From: an uncultured Clostridia bacterium
GTDB taxonomy: Bacteria > Bacillota > Clostridia > TANB77 > CAG-508
DNA length: 50,815 bases
NCBI GenBank assembly: GCA_934149165.1
Contig: CAKPDY010000009.1
Span: forward strand, 1 to 50,815
Direction of reading: 5' to 3'
This document shows, piece after piece, positions 42,666 to 50,815 of this stretch. The translations under genes and the position numbers were made by a program. A model generated the notes under the pieces. That model was not told the origin of the DNA. It searched no databases and saw nothing but the letters and a program-made list of their open reading frames with translations. The first letter of the stretch is position 1. Every line of letters starts with the position of its first letter.

Positions 42666-45551
42666 TTATATTACTTCATTATTTTTCACATCATTTTTGT
42701 CTTGTACTGATTCATTAGAATTATTTTCATTTTTCTTAGCTTGTTCTTCATTGTAAACTTTTTCAAGTTTTTCTATTAAATCTTGTAACCTATCCATATC
42801 TTTACCAACTTGTTCCCAATCTCCATTTGATGTTGATTGTTCTAAATTTTTATTGGCCTTAATAATTAATTCAATTAATCCATTTACATCATCTGTGTTT
42901 TGAATTTCAATACCTATAGCATTTTTTGAAACTAAATTACTAAGTGCAGATTTCAAATTATCTCCAATAGCAACTTTATTTCCAGAAGCTACAACAACTT
43001 TCTTTAGAGTTGGAAGTGCATCATCTTCATTAATATATTGTTGATAAATAGCCTCTACATATAAAAGTTTATCATTAATTGGAACTACAACAATATTTTT
43101 AGTTAACTTAGTTCCAGAAACATTTAAACTTGAAATTTGCTTATAAATTTCTTCATTTTGTTCAATTTGAGTATCTAACTGTAATAAACCTAAAACATTA
43201 CTATCATCTGGGAAAGTATATAATTTTAAATAAGCATTTCCATTTTCATAACTACCTACTAAATATGAAGTAATATTTTGTTTACCACTTACAGTATATG
43301 GCATAACTAAACCTAAAACATTTTCTTTACTATCTGCAACTTTAACCATTGTATAATAAGGTTGAATTTGAGTTACAGAATTATTTGATGAACCTGCTAA
43401 ACTATATGTTGAAATATCCCAAACATCATCTGTTCTATACAATACATCTGATTGTATACTATGATAACGTTTTAAAATATTTGCCTGTATATTATATAAG
43501 AATTCAGGATAAACAAAATGTTTACTAATATCTTCTGGAATTTGCTTATTATTTAAATCCATAAATAAATCTGGATATGCTTTCCAATAAGCCATTATTA
43601 TTGGGTCTGTTCTATCTGTTATATAAAATTCAACTGTTCCATCATAAGCATCAACCAAAACTTTAACAGAATTTCTTATATAATTAATTTCTTTATTGTT
43701 TATTGTAGTTTTTTGTGCATATGGATAATAATTTGATGTAGTATATGCATCAATTACCCATACCAATTTTCCTTCATCTGTAATAACCATATATGGATTT
43801 TCATCATAAGTTAAATATGGCATTATAGCTTTTACTCTTTTTAATATATTTCTATTTGTAATTATTTTACTATTTGAATGTACATCAGATGAAAAAGCTA
43901 ATTTTGTATCACCATGTGATATTGCTAAAACTATTCTATCTAAAAATCCTAATTTTAAGCCAGCTTGTCCTGTATATTCATTTGTAGCATTTTTTCCTTC
44001 TGATATTGGATAATCAAACTCTTGCTTTGTTGTGCTATTTGTAACTATTGTTTCATTTGTTTGCATTCCAAAATAAATTCTAGGCTGATTAATTTTTATG
44101 TTATTTTCAGTTTCATTAAAGTTTTTTTGATAATTTTCCAAATTTCCAGTAGAATTCATTTCTGATGCTGATGTTGCTATTGCTCCATATCCATGTGTAT
44201 ACTCATAAGTTGAATTTACATATGAATTCGACTTATTAACTATTTCTCTTGGAGAAATATATAATAATGCTTCTTCTCCATTAATTAAATATTGACCTAT
44301 TTTAGTTGAATTATAAGTATAATATCCTTTATTAGTTAATGTTCCATTTAAATTTTGTAAAACTAAATCTTTATTAACTATTGATATATTATTTAATAAT
44401 TTAGCATTTTCTGTTATATCTTCTTCTTCTATTGCTCCACCATTATTAACTGATATTTCATCAATTTCAATGTTATAACTATTGCGAGTATTTTCAATAT
44501 TATATCCTATATATTTTTTTTGTTTATCAAATTCATTTGATTTTACAAATATTGTATTATACCCTATTAAAGTAAATAATAGTAAACACAAATATACTGG
44601 AACTACTGCTATTGAACCTATTACTTTTTTTGTTTTACCTTTATTATAATATGACACTGCTGTAAATACTGATATAACTATTATTGCAGATAAAAATCTA
44701 TAACCCCACAATTTTATACTTACATCTGAAATTCCAGCACCATATAACGAAAATGCTGTTTTATCACCTATTGTTAAAAACTTACTTGAACTTAAATCTT
44801 GTGTTTTAAAAAACGTTAATACAGCTATAAAAATTGACAATATTTTTGCATTATTTAGCAATTGTTTTACTATTTTACTTTTCTTTAAAGTTTCACTTCT
44901 TACACCATCAAATTGAGTATTAAGTGCAATAATATAATAAATTCCTGAATATACTGTTAACACAACTGTTAAAATAATTCCAAACCATAAAATATATTCT
45001 AAAAATGGTTTTTGAAATAAGTAGTACCCTAAATCATTATTAAAAATTTTATCTTTAATTTCAAATGAAGTTGTATTTAAAAATAAAATTAATTTATTAG
45101 TAGTAATATTTGCAGTAAATAAACTAATTAAGCTTGAAGCTATTAGTGAAATTGATTTATTTGGTAATTTTAACATTACTTTTTTTTCATCTTCATAAAA
45201 ATCTTTTAATGCTGAAGAAATTCTTTTATTTGTTATATAAAAAGCTATAAAAATAATTACAAATGTTGTTGTTATAGATATAGATTTATATTGAAAATTT
45301 TTCCAAAATACTGAAACAAAATTTTCACCTATTTCTAATTTTTCTAAATATGCTCCTCTAAACATTATATATAGTGTTATTGAAATTACTATTAAAAATA
45401 AAATAACAATAAATTTTCTTCTACTTTTCTTTTTGGTTTTTATTTTTTCTTTTTTATTAGTATTATCATTTTGTATATTATTTTCATTAAAATCAGATTG
45501 TTTAGTTTCTGTATTGTCCTGATTTATTTCATTTTCTTTCATTTTATTCAC
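42666..45551 (-). CDS. UPF0182 family membrane protein
   Basis: A 961-residue protein of UPF0182, a large Firmicute/actinobacterial family of unknown function. An acidic/basic N-terminal cytoplasmic tail (~45 residues) precedes seven membrane helices up to about residue 330; then comes a long extracellular domain with the family's conserved GYGAIATSASEMN, QPRIYFGMQTNE, NPYMVITDEGKLVWVIDAYTTS, VDAYDGTVEFYI and SLAGSSNNSVTQIQPYY. A Glu/Asn-rich C-terminal coiled segment ends it. Gene order pgsA-UPF0182-ftsY on one strand suggests an envelope-related operon. Confidence 0.92.
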   Translation of the reverse strand: MNKMKENEINQDNTETKQSDFNENNIQNDNTNKKEKIKTKKKSRRKFIVILFLIVISITLYIMFRGAYLEKLEIGENFVSVFWKNFQYKSISITTTFVIIFIAFYITNKRISSALKDFYEDEKKVMLKLPNKSISLIASSLISLFTANITTNKLILFLNTTSFEIKDKIFNNDLGYYLFQKPFLEYILWFGIILTVVLTVYSGIYYIIALNTQFDGVRSETLKKSKIVKQLLNNAKILSIFIAVLTFFKTQDLSSSKFLTIGDKTAFSLYGAGISDVSIKLWGYRFLSAIIVISVFTAVSYYNKGKTKKVIGSIAVVPVYLCLLLFTLIGYNTIFVKSNEFDKQKKYIGYNIENTRNSYNIEIDEISVNNGGAIEEEDITENAKLLNNISIVNKDLVLQNLNGTLTNKGYYTYNSTKIGQYLINGEEALLYISPREIVNKSNSYVNSTYEYTHGYGAIATSASEMNSTGNLENYQKNFNETENNIKINQPRIYFGMQTNETIVTNSTTKQEFDYPISEGKNATNEYTGQAGLKLGFLDRIVLAISHGDTKLAFSSDVHSNSKIITNRNILKRVKAIMPYLTYDENPYMVITDEGKLVWVIDAYTTSNYYPYAQKTTINNKEINYIRNSVKVLVDAYDGTVEFYITDRTDPIIMAYWKAYPDLFMDLNNKQIPEDISKHFVYPEFLYNIQANILKRYHSIQSDVLYRTDDVWDISTYSLAGSSNNSVTQIQPYYTMVKVADSKENVLGLVMPYTVSGKQNITSYLVGSYENGNAYLKLYTFPDDSNVLGLLQLDTQIEQNEEIYKQISSLNVSGTKLTKNIVVVPINDKLLYVEAIYQQYINEDDALPTLKKVVVASGNKVAIGDNLKSALSNLVSKNAIGIEIQNTDDVNGLIELIIKANKNLEQSTSNGDWEQVGKDMDRLQDLIEKLEKVYNEEQAKKNENNSNESVQDKNDVKNNEVI

Positions 45552-45564
45552 TAACCTTTCATTT

Positions 45565-46470
45565 TTATATTAGTGCATTTACAAAATCTGTACTATTAAA
45601 TATTTCCATATCATCAACTTGTTCCCCAACACCAATAAATTTTATTGGCATATTATTTTCTGAAACAATTCCTATAACAGCTCCACCTTTTGCTGTTCCA
45701 TCTAGTTTTGTAAGAATTAATCCATTTATATCTACTGATTCTTTAAATGCTTTTACTTGAAGAATAGCATTTTGACCTGTAGTTGCATCAAGTACCATTA
45801 ATATTTCTTTTGAAGCATCTGGCAATTCCCTGTCAACTATTTTCTTTATTTTTATTAACTCATCCATTAAATATTTTTTATTATGAAGTCTACCAGCCGT
45901 ATCGCAAATTAAGACATCTGCATTTTTTTCTTTAGTAATTTTAATTGCATCATACACAACAGCTGCTGGATCTGACCCTTCATGTCTTTTTACAATATCA
46001 CAATTTGCTCTATTTGCCCAAATTTCTAATTGTTCTACAGCAGCTGCTCTAAATGTATCTGCTGCAGCAATAACAACTTTTTTTCCTTCTTTTCTTAATT
46101 TATTTGCAATTTTTCCAATTGAAGTTGTTTTTCCAACTCCATTAACTCCTACAACTAAAATTACTGATGGTGTTGTTTGTATATTTAATGTTGAATCTAC
46201 TGAATCTAAAATATGCTTTATTATTTGTCTTAATGCTTTTTTTACCTCTTCTGCATCTTCTATTTTTTCTTTTTTTATTTTATCCCTTAATTCAGATATA
46301 ATTTTTTCAGATGTTTCCATTCCAACATCTGACATTATTAGTGCTTCTTCCAATTCTTCCAAAAGATTTTCATCTACTTTTCTAAATGTACTAAATACAT
46401 TGTTTATTTTTTCATTTATAGATGCTTTTGTTTTACTAAGCCCATTTTTTAATTTGTCAAAAAATCCCAT
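45565..46470 (-). CDS. ftsY: Signal recognition particle receptor FtsY
   Basis: A 301-residue SRP GTPase that docks ribosome-nascent-chain complexes on the membrane. It has the N-domain plus G-domain: P-loop GVNGVGKTTSIGKIA, DTFRAAAVEQL, DTAGRLHNKKYL, TKLDGTAKGGAVIGI and the closing GVGEQVDDMEIF. It lacks the long acidic A-domain, as in many Firmicutes. GGAGG upstream with spacing 7. Confidence 0.96.
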   Translation of the reverse strand: MGFFDKLKNGLSKTKASINEKINNVFSTFRKVDENLLEELEEALIMSDVGMETSEKIISELRDKIKKEKIEDAEEVKKALRQIIKHILDSVDSTLNIQTTPSVILVVGVNGVGKTTSIGKIANKLRKEGKKVVIAAADTFRAAAVEQLEIWANRANCDIVKRHEGSDPAAVVYDAIKITKEKNADVLICDTAGRLHNKKYLMDELIKIKKIVDRELPDASKEILMVLDATTGQNAILQVKAFKESVDINGLILTKLDGTAKGGAVIGIVSENNMPIKFIGVGEQVDDMEIFNSTDFVNALI

Positions 46471-46550
46471 TTCGTTATCCTCCGTTTTTACTTTTATTGT
46501 TTTAATTTTATATTGGAATTATACTATATTATAAAATTTTATGCAAGTTA

Positions 46551-46586
46551 AAAAAACTTACGTAAATATACTTACGTAAGTTTTTT
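46551..46586 (-). terminator. Terminator of the ABC permease gene
   Basis: A perfect 15-bp stem AAAAAACTTACGTAA with its complement and a 6-nt loop, beginning 6 nt past the stop at 46592, ending TAACTTGC on the minus strand. Confidence 0.8.
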
Positions 46587-46591
46587 ATTTT

Positions 46592-49000
46592 TTACTCACT
46601 TGCTTTTAAACTTGAAACCATATCAATATTTTTAACCTTTCTAGAAAGCCATTTATTCACTAATATAGCAACTAAATAGCTTCCAATTGCAGAATACAAA
46701 TAAGAAACCAATTTTACCTGTACAATAAAATCAAAATTCTCACCTAATGCAGACATAAATATATAGTTAACCATAGAAAAACCTAAAGGTAAACCTAATA
46801 AAATTCCAGCAACAGTAAGCCATATATTTTGTTTTATGAAAATATTTTTTATATATTTATTTTTAAAACCTAAAACCTTTAATGTTGCAAATTGATATTG
46901 TTTTTCTGAAAATGATAATGTACCTAAATTATAAATTATAACAGAACTTAAAATTGCTGATACTATAATTAATAATACAACCATTGTTTTTGTTGTTTCT
47001 AACGTACTTTCCATACTTTTTCTTAATCCTTGGATACTTTGTATTGTATCTACACCAGATAATTTATTTACATTTGATAAATCTTCATTAGTATATATAG
47101 AATCTGGTTTATATTCTAAACCAAGTGATTCATAATATTTTCTTGTTACATTTATTTGTTGATTTTGAGGATCTCTGTTTAATCCTACAATTTCACTTGT
47201 ATACCAATTATCATCACCAAAAATATGCCATGTTATTTTATCTCCAATTTTCAAATTATATTTTTCTGATAATTTTTCAGTTATATATATTCCATTATCA
47301 GATAAATCCATATAATTTTTATTATGGTCTGTATATTTTACATAATCTTTTGCATCATTAACAATTATTGCATTTGTTTCCTTACTATTACCATTTTTAA
47401 ACTCAATTCCTAATGTCTGTGTTGTATAATTTCCATAATTTTTAATTAAATTTTCATATTGTTCTTGTGAATAATTATTTTGAAGTAATATTTTATATTT
47501 AAAATTATTTATTTTACCAAATTCCCAGTCTAAATATGAATTCATTGTATCTAATAATCCAAATGCACATACTAAAAGCATTGTACACCCTGTTACACCT
47601 ACTATAGCCATAATGCTTCTTCCTTTATTTCTAAATACATCTCTTATATTCCATTTTGTAGATATAGATGATTTTTTAAAAATTCCCTTTGTTGTTAAAT
47701 CAAATTTTGTATTTTTTACCTTTGGAATCTCCACTCTTAAAGCATCTACTGCAGGTTCTTTTAGAATTTTTCTACATGATAAATATGTTGCAAATGTGAC
47801 TAATATAACTACTGTTACTGCTAAAATATATACTAATGGTATTATTTGTGTATTATACACAGGAACCTCAAAATAACTCATTTCCATATTTAAAAAATAT
47901 ACTCCTAATGTATATTTTCCAATAATTAGTCCTAAAATGCTTGAAATTAAACTAATAACAAAACCATAACTTACATAATGCAATGTTATTTTATTTATTT
48001 TAAATCCTAATGCTTTTAATGTTCCTATTTGTGTTCTTTGTTTTTTTACAAATCTATTCATTGTTGTTACTACAGACAATAATGCAATAAATAAAAACAA
48101 TAAAGTAAAAATTCCAGAATATGTATTTCCTTCTTCAATTTCTGAGTTATAAGATTCAAATGAAGCACTAGAATTTCTATCTGTTACAGCAATTGCAGAT
48201 TTAATATTATTTTCAATATTTACAATTGTTTCATTTAATTTTTCTGTATTATCAACATCAACTATTATTGAATTAAATATATAATAATCTTCTATATTAA
48301 AATTGGGTATTAATTTTTCTATTGTTTCATTATCTAATTCATCTTTTATAACAGCCGTATTTTCTAATGAAATTTTTTCTTTTAGATTATCATAAATACA
48401 TTGTTTTGGAAAATTATTTATAGATAAATACATAAATCCATAATCTTTATGTGTTGGAAATAATTCTGTACTATCTTTTACAAAATATACGTGATCTGGT
48501 GTATTTACTAGACCAACTACTTTTTGTGTAATTTTGTAATTTTCATATTTAACAGTAATTTCATCACCAACTTTTATTCCTAAATTATTAGCTAAATAGC
48601 TATCAAACCAAATACCTTCTTTGTTTTTATTAAATTCTTCACCTTCAACAATATACATTTTTGAAATATTATTTGATTCAATAAAATTTGTTTGAATTAT
48701 TACATCTTTATAGTTTTCCAAATCCATATTTAATGTTAATACTCTTTCTGCATCATTTATATTTTCTAATTTTTTAACATCTTCTAAATCTTGTTTTGTA
48801 AAATTTTCACCTGATAACCATAAATCTTGTAAATTATTTTTTTCGTAAAAATCATCTCCACTTTTCTTCATCCCATCCATATATGCATGTATTCCTGTAA
48901 AAACAAATACACCCAAAAATACCATTATAAATATATTTATAAATTGTGATTTATTTATTTTTATATCTCTAAAACATTTTCTTAATAACATTTTTACCAT
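46592..49000 (-). CDS. MacB/FtsX-type ABC transporter permease
   Basis: An 802-residue permease with two FtsX domains. Order: an N-terminal helix (INIFIMVFLGVFVFTGIHAY), an extracytoplasmic domain of about 240 residues, three helices around residues 290-410 (YSGIFTLLFLFIALLSVVTTM, QIGTLKALGFKINKITLHY), then a second set with its own MacB_PCD-like domain and GTLSFSEKQYQFATLKVLGFKNKYIK, ending in three helices. The two GxLKALGFK / TLKVLGFK loops contact the ATPase. The start overlaps the end of the ATPase gene by 7 bp. Resembles exporters for antimicrobial peptides or lipoproteins; substrate unknown. Confidence 0.9.
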   Translation of the reverse strand: MVKMLLRKCFRDIKINKSQFINIFIMVFLGVFVFTGIHAYMDGMKKSGDDFYEKNNLQDLWLSGENFTKQDLEDVKKLENINDAERVLTLNMDLENYKDVIIQTNFIESNNISKMYIVEGEEFNKNKEGIWFDSYLANNLGIKVGDEITVKYENYKITQKVVGLVNTPDHVYFVKDSTELFPTHKDYGFMYLSINNFPKQCIYDNLKEKISLENTAVIKDELDNETIEKLIPNFNIEDYYIFNSIIVDVDNTEKLNETIVNIENNIKSAIAVTDRNSSASFESYNSEIEEGNTYSGIFTLLFLFIALLSVVTTMNRFVKKQRTQIGTLKALGFKINKITLHYVSYGFVISLISSILGLIIGKYTLGVYFLNMEMSYFEVPVYNTQIIPLVYILAVTVVILVTFATYLSCRKILKEPAVDALRVEIPKVKNTKFDLTTKGIFKKSSISTKWNIRDVFRNKGRSIMAIVGVTGCTMLLVCAFGLLDTMNSYLDWEFGKINNFKYKILLQNNYSQEQYENLIKNYGNYTTQTLGIEFKNGNSKETNAIIVNDAKDYVKYTDHNKNYMDLSDNGIYITEKLSEKYNLKIGDKITWHIFGDDNWYTSEIVGLNRDPQNQQINVTRKYYESLGLEYKPDSIYTNEDLSNVNKLSGVDTIQSIQGLRKSMESTLETTKTMVVLLIIVSAILSSVIIYNLGTLSFSEKQYQFATLKVLGFKNKYIKNIFIKQNIWLTVAGILLGLPLGFSMVNYIFMSALGENFDFIVQVKLVSYLYSAIGSYLVAILVNKWLSRKVKNIDMVSSLKASE

Positions 49001-49704
49001 TTCACCTCATCAATCTGTTTTGGATTTTGGTTTGTTTCCACACTTTCTATTGCCCCATTTTTTACTCTTATTACTGTATCTGCTACTTCTGCAAATAAGC
49101 TATTATGTGTTACTATTATTACTGTATTTGCTCCATTATTTCCATCACATTGCTTGCGTAACAATTTTAATACTTCAACACCTGTTTTTGAATCTAATGC
49201 ACCAGTTGGTTCATCACATAATAATAATTTTGGATTTTTAGCTATAGCTCTTGCTATAGAAACTCTTTGTTGCTCCCCACCTGATAATTGGTTTGGAAAT
49301 TTATTCATATGTTTTTCTAAACCAACTGCTTTTATTGCTTGTTTACTATCTATTCCATTTTTTGAAATATCTTTTACTAAATCCACATTTTCTAATACAG
49401 TTAATGTTGGTAATATATTATAAAATTGAAAAATGAATCCAATATTTTCAGCTCTATAATCACTTAATTGATTTTCATTATATTTTGAAATATCTTCACC
49501 ATCAATTTTTATATTTCCTTTAGTTGGAATATCCATTCCTCCTATTAAATTCAACAAAGTTGATTTACCAGCACCTGAAGGTCCTAATATTACGACAAAT
49601 TCGCCTTTTTTTATTGATAAATCTACATTGTTTAATGCTTTAAATTCTCTTTCCCCTGTTTTGTAAATTTTACTTACATTTTTTAATTCTACTATATTTT
49701 TCAT
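48994..49704 (-). CDS. ABC transporter ATPase, MacB/LolD type
   Basis: A 236-residue ATPase of the type 7 ABC transporters. Walker A GPSGAGKSTLLNLIGG, Q-loop IFQFYNILPTLTVLENV, signature LSGGEQQRVSIARAI, Walker B LLLCDEPTGALD and H-loop VIIVTHN are all intact. The C-terminus is extended by ESVETNQNPKQIDEVKW. GGAGG-like sequence lies upstream and its promoter at 49750-49778 faces away from the tetR gene. It runs as an operon with the permease and is probably repressed by the divergent TetR protein. Confidence 0.95.
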   Translation of the reverse strand: MKNIVELKNVSKIYKTGEREFKALNNVDLSIKKGEFVVILGPSGAGKSTLLNLIGGMDIPTKGNIKIDGEDISKYNENQLSDYRAENIGFIFQFYNILPTLTVLENVDLVKDISKNGIDSKQAIKAVGLEKHMNKFPNQLSGGEQQRVSIARAIAKNPKLLLCDEPTGALDSKTGVEVLKLLRKQCDGNNGANTVIIVTHNSLFAEVADTVIRVKNGAIESVETNQNPKQIDEVKW

Positions 49705-49749
49705 ATACCCTCCTTATAATATGAATATTCTTTCACATTTTCAAATATA

Positions 49750-49778
49750 ATTATAATTATTATTTTTACATTTGTCAA
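49750..49778 (-). promoter_or_regulatory. Promoter of the ABC operon
   Basis: TTGACA (49773-49778), 17 nt, TATAAT (49750-49755) on the minus strand, an exact consensus. Confidence 0.8.
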
Positions 49779-49813
49779 TACAAATATGAATTATTTTTCA
49801 TATTTATTGACAA
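49772..49813. promoter_or_regulatory. Inverted repeat between divergent promoters, TetR operator
   Basis: TTGTCAATACAAATATGAA and TTCATATTTATTGACAA are near-perfect inverted repeats flanking a short centre. Each outer end holds the -35 of one of the two divergent promoters. One TetR dimer array here could block both, so this is the likely shared operator. Confidence 0.6.
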
Positions 49814-49835
49814 TTTTTTATTTTACTATTATAAT
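49807..49835 (+). promoter_or_regulatory. Promoter of the tetR gene
   Basis: TTGACA (49807-49812), 17 nt, TATAAT (49830-49835) on the plus strand, an exact consensus. Confidence 0.8.
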
Positions 49836-49893
49836 AAATACTGTAAAAAATTATCATCATATAATTATATAAATTATGAAAGGAGTATTTGCA

Positions 49894-50517
49894 GTGGGAA
49901 GTGCAGAAATACGAGAACCTATACAAAAGCGTTCTATTGAAAAAAAAGAAAAAATTATTCAGGCTGGATTTGAACTAATATGTGAAAAAGGATATTATAA
50001 TACTAACACAATTGAAATTGCAAAATATGCAGGTGTTTCCACAGGAATTGTATATCAATATTTTAAAGATAAACACGACATACTTATAGCTGGAATTAAA
50101 TTATATGCCAATTCTATTTTTTACCCTATGTTATCAATTGCAGACGAAAATATAAAAACAAATATTAATACTAAAGACTTTTCTACCATATTAAGAAATA
50201 TGATAAATAAATTTATAAAAAATCATAAAATCTCCCAAACTGCACATGAGGAATTAATTGCAATGACTCACTCTGATGCAGAAGTAGCTGAATTATTTCA
50301 CACAGCTGAAATGGAAATGACAAATAAAATAACAAATATTCTTTTAAAAAATGGAGTTTGTAACAATAATCTTACTGAAAAGGTTCATGTTTCAATTGGA
50401 ATTATAGATAATTTATGTCATGAAATTGTTTATCATAAACATGCAAACTTAAATTACGATAGTATGATTGATATTGTGATTGATTGTATTTGCAAAATAT
50501 TTAATTTTAATACTTAA
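49894..50517 (+). CDS. TetR-family transcriptional regulator
   Basis: A 207-residue TetR/AcrR repressor: N-terminal helix-turn-helix KIIQAGFELICEKGYYNT / IEIAKYAGVSTGIVYQYFKDKHDIL, then an all-helical ligand domain of about 150 residues. The start GTG at 49894 is chosen because AAAGGAG lies eight bases before; an upstream ATG at 49876 would make that site coding. Divergently transcribed from the ABC exporter genes, with back-to-back promoters and an inverted repeat between them, so it probably represses that exporter and itself. Confidence 0.9.
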   Translation: MGSAEIREPIQKRSIEKKEKIIQAGFELICEKGYYNTNTIEIAKYAGVSTGIVYQYFKDKHDILIAGIKLYANSIFYPMLSIADENIKTNINTKDFSTILRNMINKFIKNHKISQTAHEELIAMTHSDAEVAELFHTAEMEMTNKITNILLKNGVCNNNLTEKVHVSIGIIDNLCHEIVYHKHANLNYDSMIDIVIDCICKIFNFNT

Positions 50518-50573
50518 TACAATATTGTTTTTAAATTTCACATTTTACATTTTATGTTATTTAAATTTTATAT

Positions 50574-50616
50574 ACAAAAAAATATAGCCACATTTATTTT
50601 GTGACTATATTTTTTT
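50574..50616 (+). terminator. Terminator between tetR and rpmE
   Basis: AAAAAAATATAG...CAC pairs with GTG.CTATATTTTTTT around a 9-nt loop, with T-runs on both sides. It serves both convergent genes. Confidence 0.75.
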
Positions 50617-50619
50617 GAA

Positions 50620-50815
50620 TTATGCAATTCCGAATTTTTTCTTAAATTTATCTGCTCTACCACCTGTTGTTTCTCTTTTTAAGTTACCTGTCCAATATGG
50701 ATGACATTTTGAACAAACATCAACTTTCATTTCTGATTTTGTAGAATTTGTTTTTATAACATTACCACATGCACATATAATTTCTGATTCTGTATAATTT
50801 GGATGTAATCCTTCT
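50620..50815 (-). CDS. rpmE: 50S ribosomal protein L31, 3' part
   Basis: The visible 64 codons run off the right edge and lack only the first couple of residues of L31: GLHPNYTESEIICACGNVI, STKSEMKVDVCSKCHPYW, ADKFKKKFGIA. The Cys residues (CAC, CxxC) mark the zinc-binding type of L31. An ordinary ribosomal gene. Confidence 0.95.
   Translation of the reverse strand, partial: EGLHPNYTESEIICACGNVIKTNSTKSEMKVDVCSKCHPYWTGNLKRETTGGRADKFKKKFGIA

Overview
The window is about 50.8 kb of very AT-rich DNA from a low-GC Gram-positive, spore-forming anaerobe, most likely an uncultured gut Clostridia lineage. The inference rests on sigma-H, a SipL-like SPOCS/LysM spore-coat protein, YunB, Veg and YabG, on a T-box upstream of thrS, on FeoAB, and on NPKTG-type wall-anchored proteins. 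No rRNA, tRNA, CRISPR array or insertion sequence was seen.

The most important observation concerns translation. Four conserved genes each appear broken: pit (12037-13028), trxB (13072-13954), yabG (28179-28986) and ligA (38612-40608). All are repaired by the same edit: skip one C that stands directly before a glycine codon GGA or GGT, so that the zero-frame codon at the break is always CGG. There are six such sites, two each in pit and ligA and one each in trxB and yabG. By hand I checked every CGG on both strands, and none of the others is an in-frame codon of any gene called here (about 15,000 codons). After the skip, each protein has its family's normal length and invariant motifs. The simplest reading is that CGG is unassigned or starved in this organism and that the ribosome moves +1 at CGG onto the overlapping Gly codon, or reads CGGN as a four-base Gly codon. 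LigA is normally essential and carries two sites, so decay is an unlikely explanation.

Layout. 1-1630: a DpnII-type adenine methylase (dpnM) and a truncated second methylase (dpnA); the truncation point abuts a perfect promoter and a hairpin leading out of the left edge. 1.8-5.3 kb: two wall-anchored surface proteins. 5.4-11.1 kb: an accessory stretch with a GNAT-like protein, HD hydrolase, histidine-phosphatase-like protein, two decayed genes, a MntA-HepT toxin-antitoxin pair, a small nucleotide-binding-like protein and a short ProRS. 11.2-20.3 kb: a CmpB-like membrane protein, pit, trxB, T-box-controlled thrS, a YwaF-like membrane protein, rdgB and feoAB. 20.4-23.3 kb: polysaccharide deacetylase, nth, rplM-rpsI.

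23.3-29 kb: a SEDS-type protein with an N-terminal prefix domain, run with a PadR regulator behind a perfect palindromic operator, followed by the spore block yunB, sipL-like, veg, yabG. 29-33.4 kb: a large KAP-family NTPase with a possible attenuated leader, then sigH. 33.6-41.9 kb: an unknown membrane-anchored protein, a flippase-like membrane protein, trxA, a DUF4116 repeat protein, a second CmpB-like protein with a small partner, ligA, a dCMP deaminase and an unknown anchored protein. 42-50.8 kb: pgsA, a UPF0182 protein, ftsY, a MacB/FtsX-type ABC exporter divergent from its TetR regulator, and the 3' part of rpmE.

Starts were moved from the longest ORF to the best Shine-Dalgarno-supported codon where the sequence allowed it. 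All database and family statements are from memory; nothing was searched.
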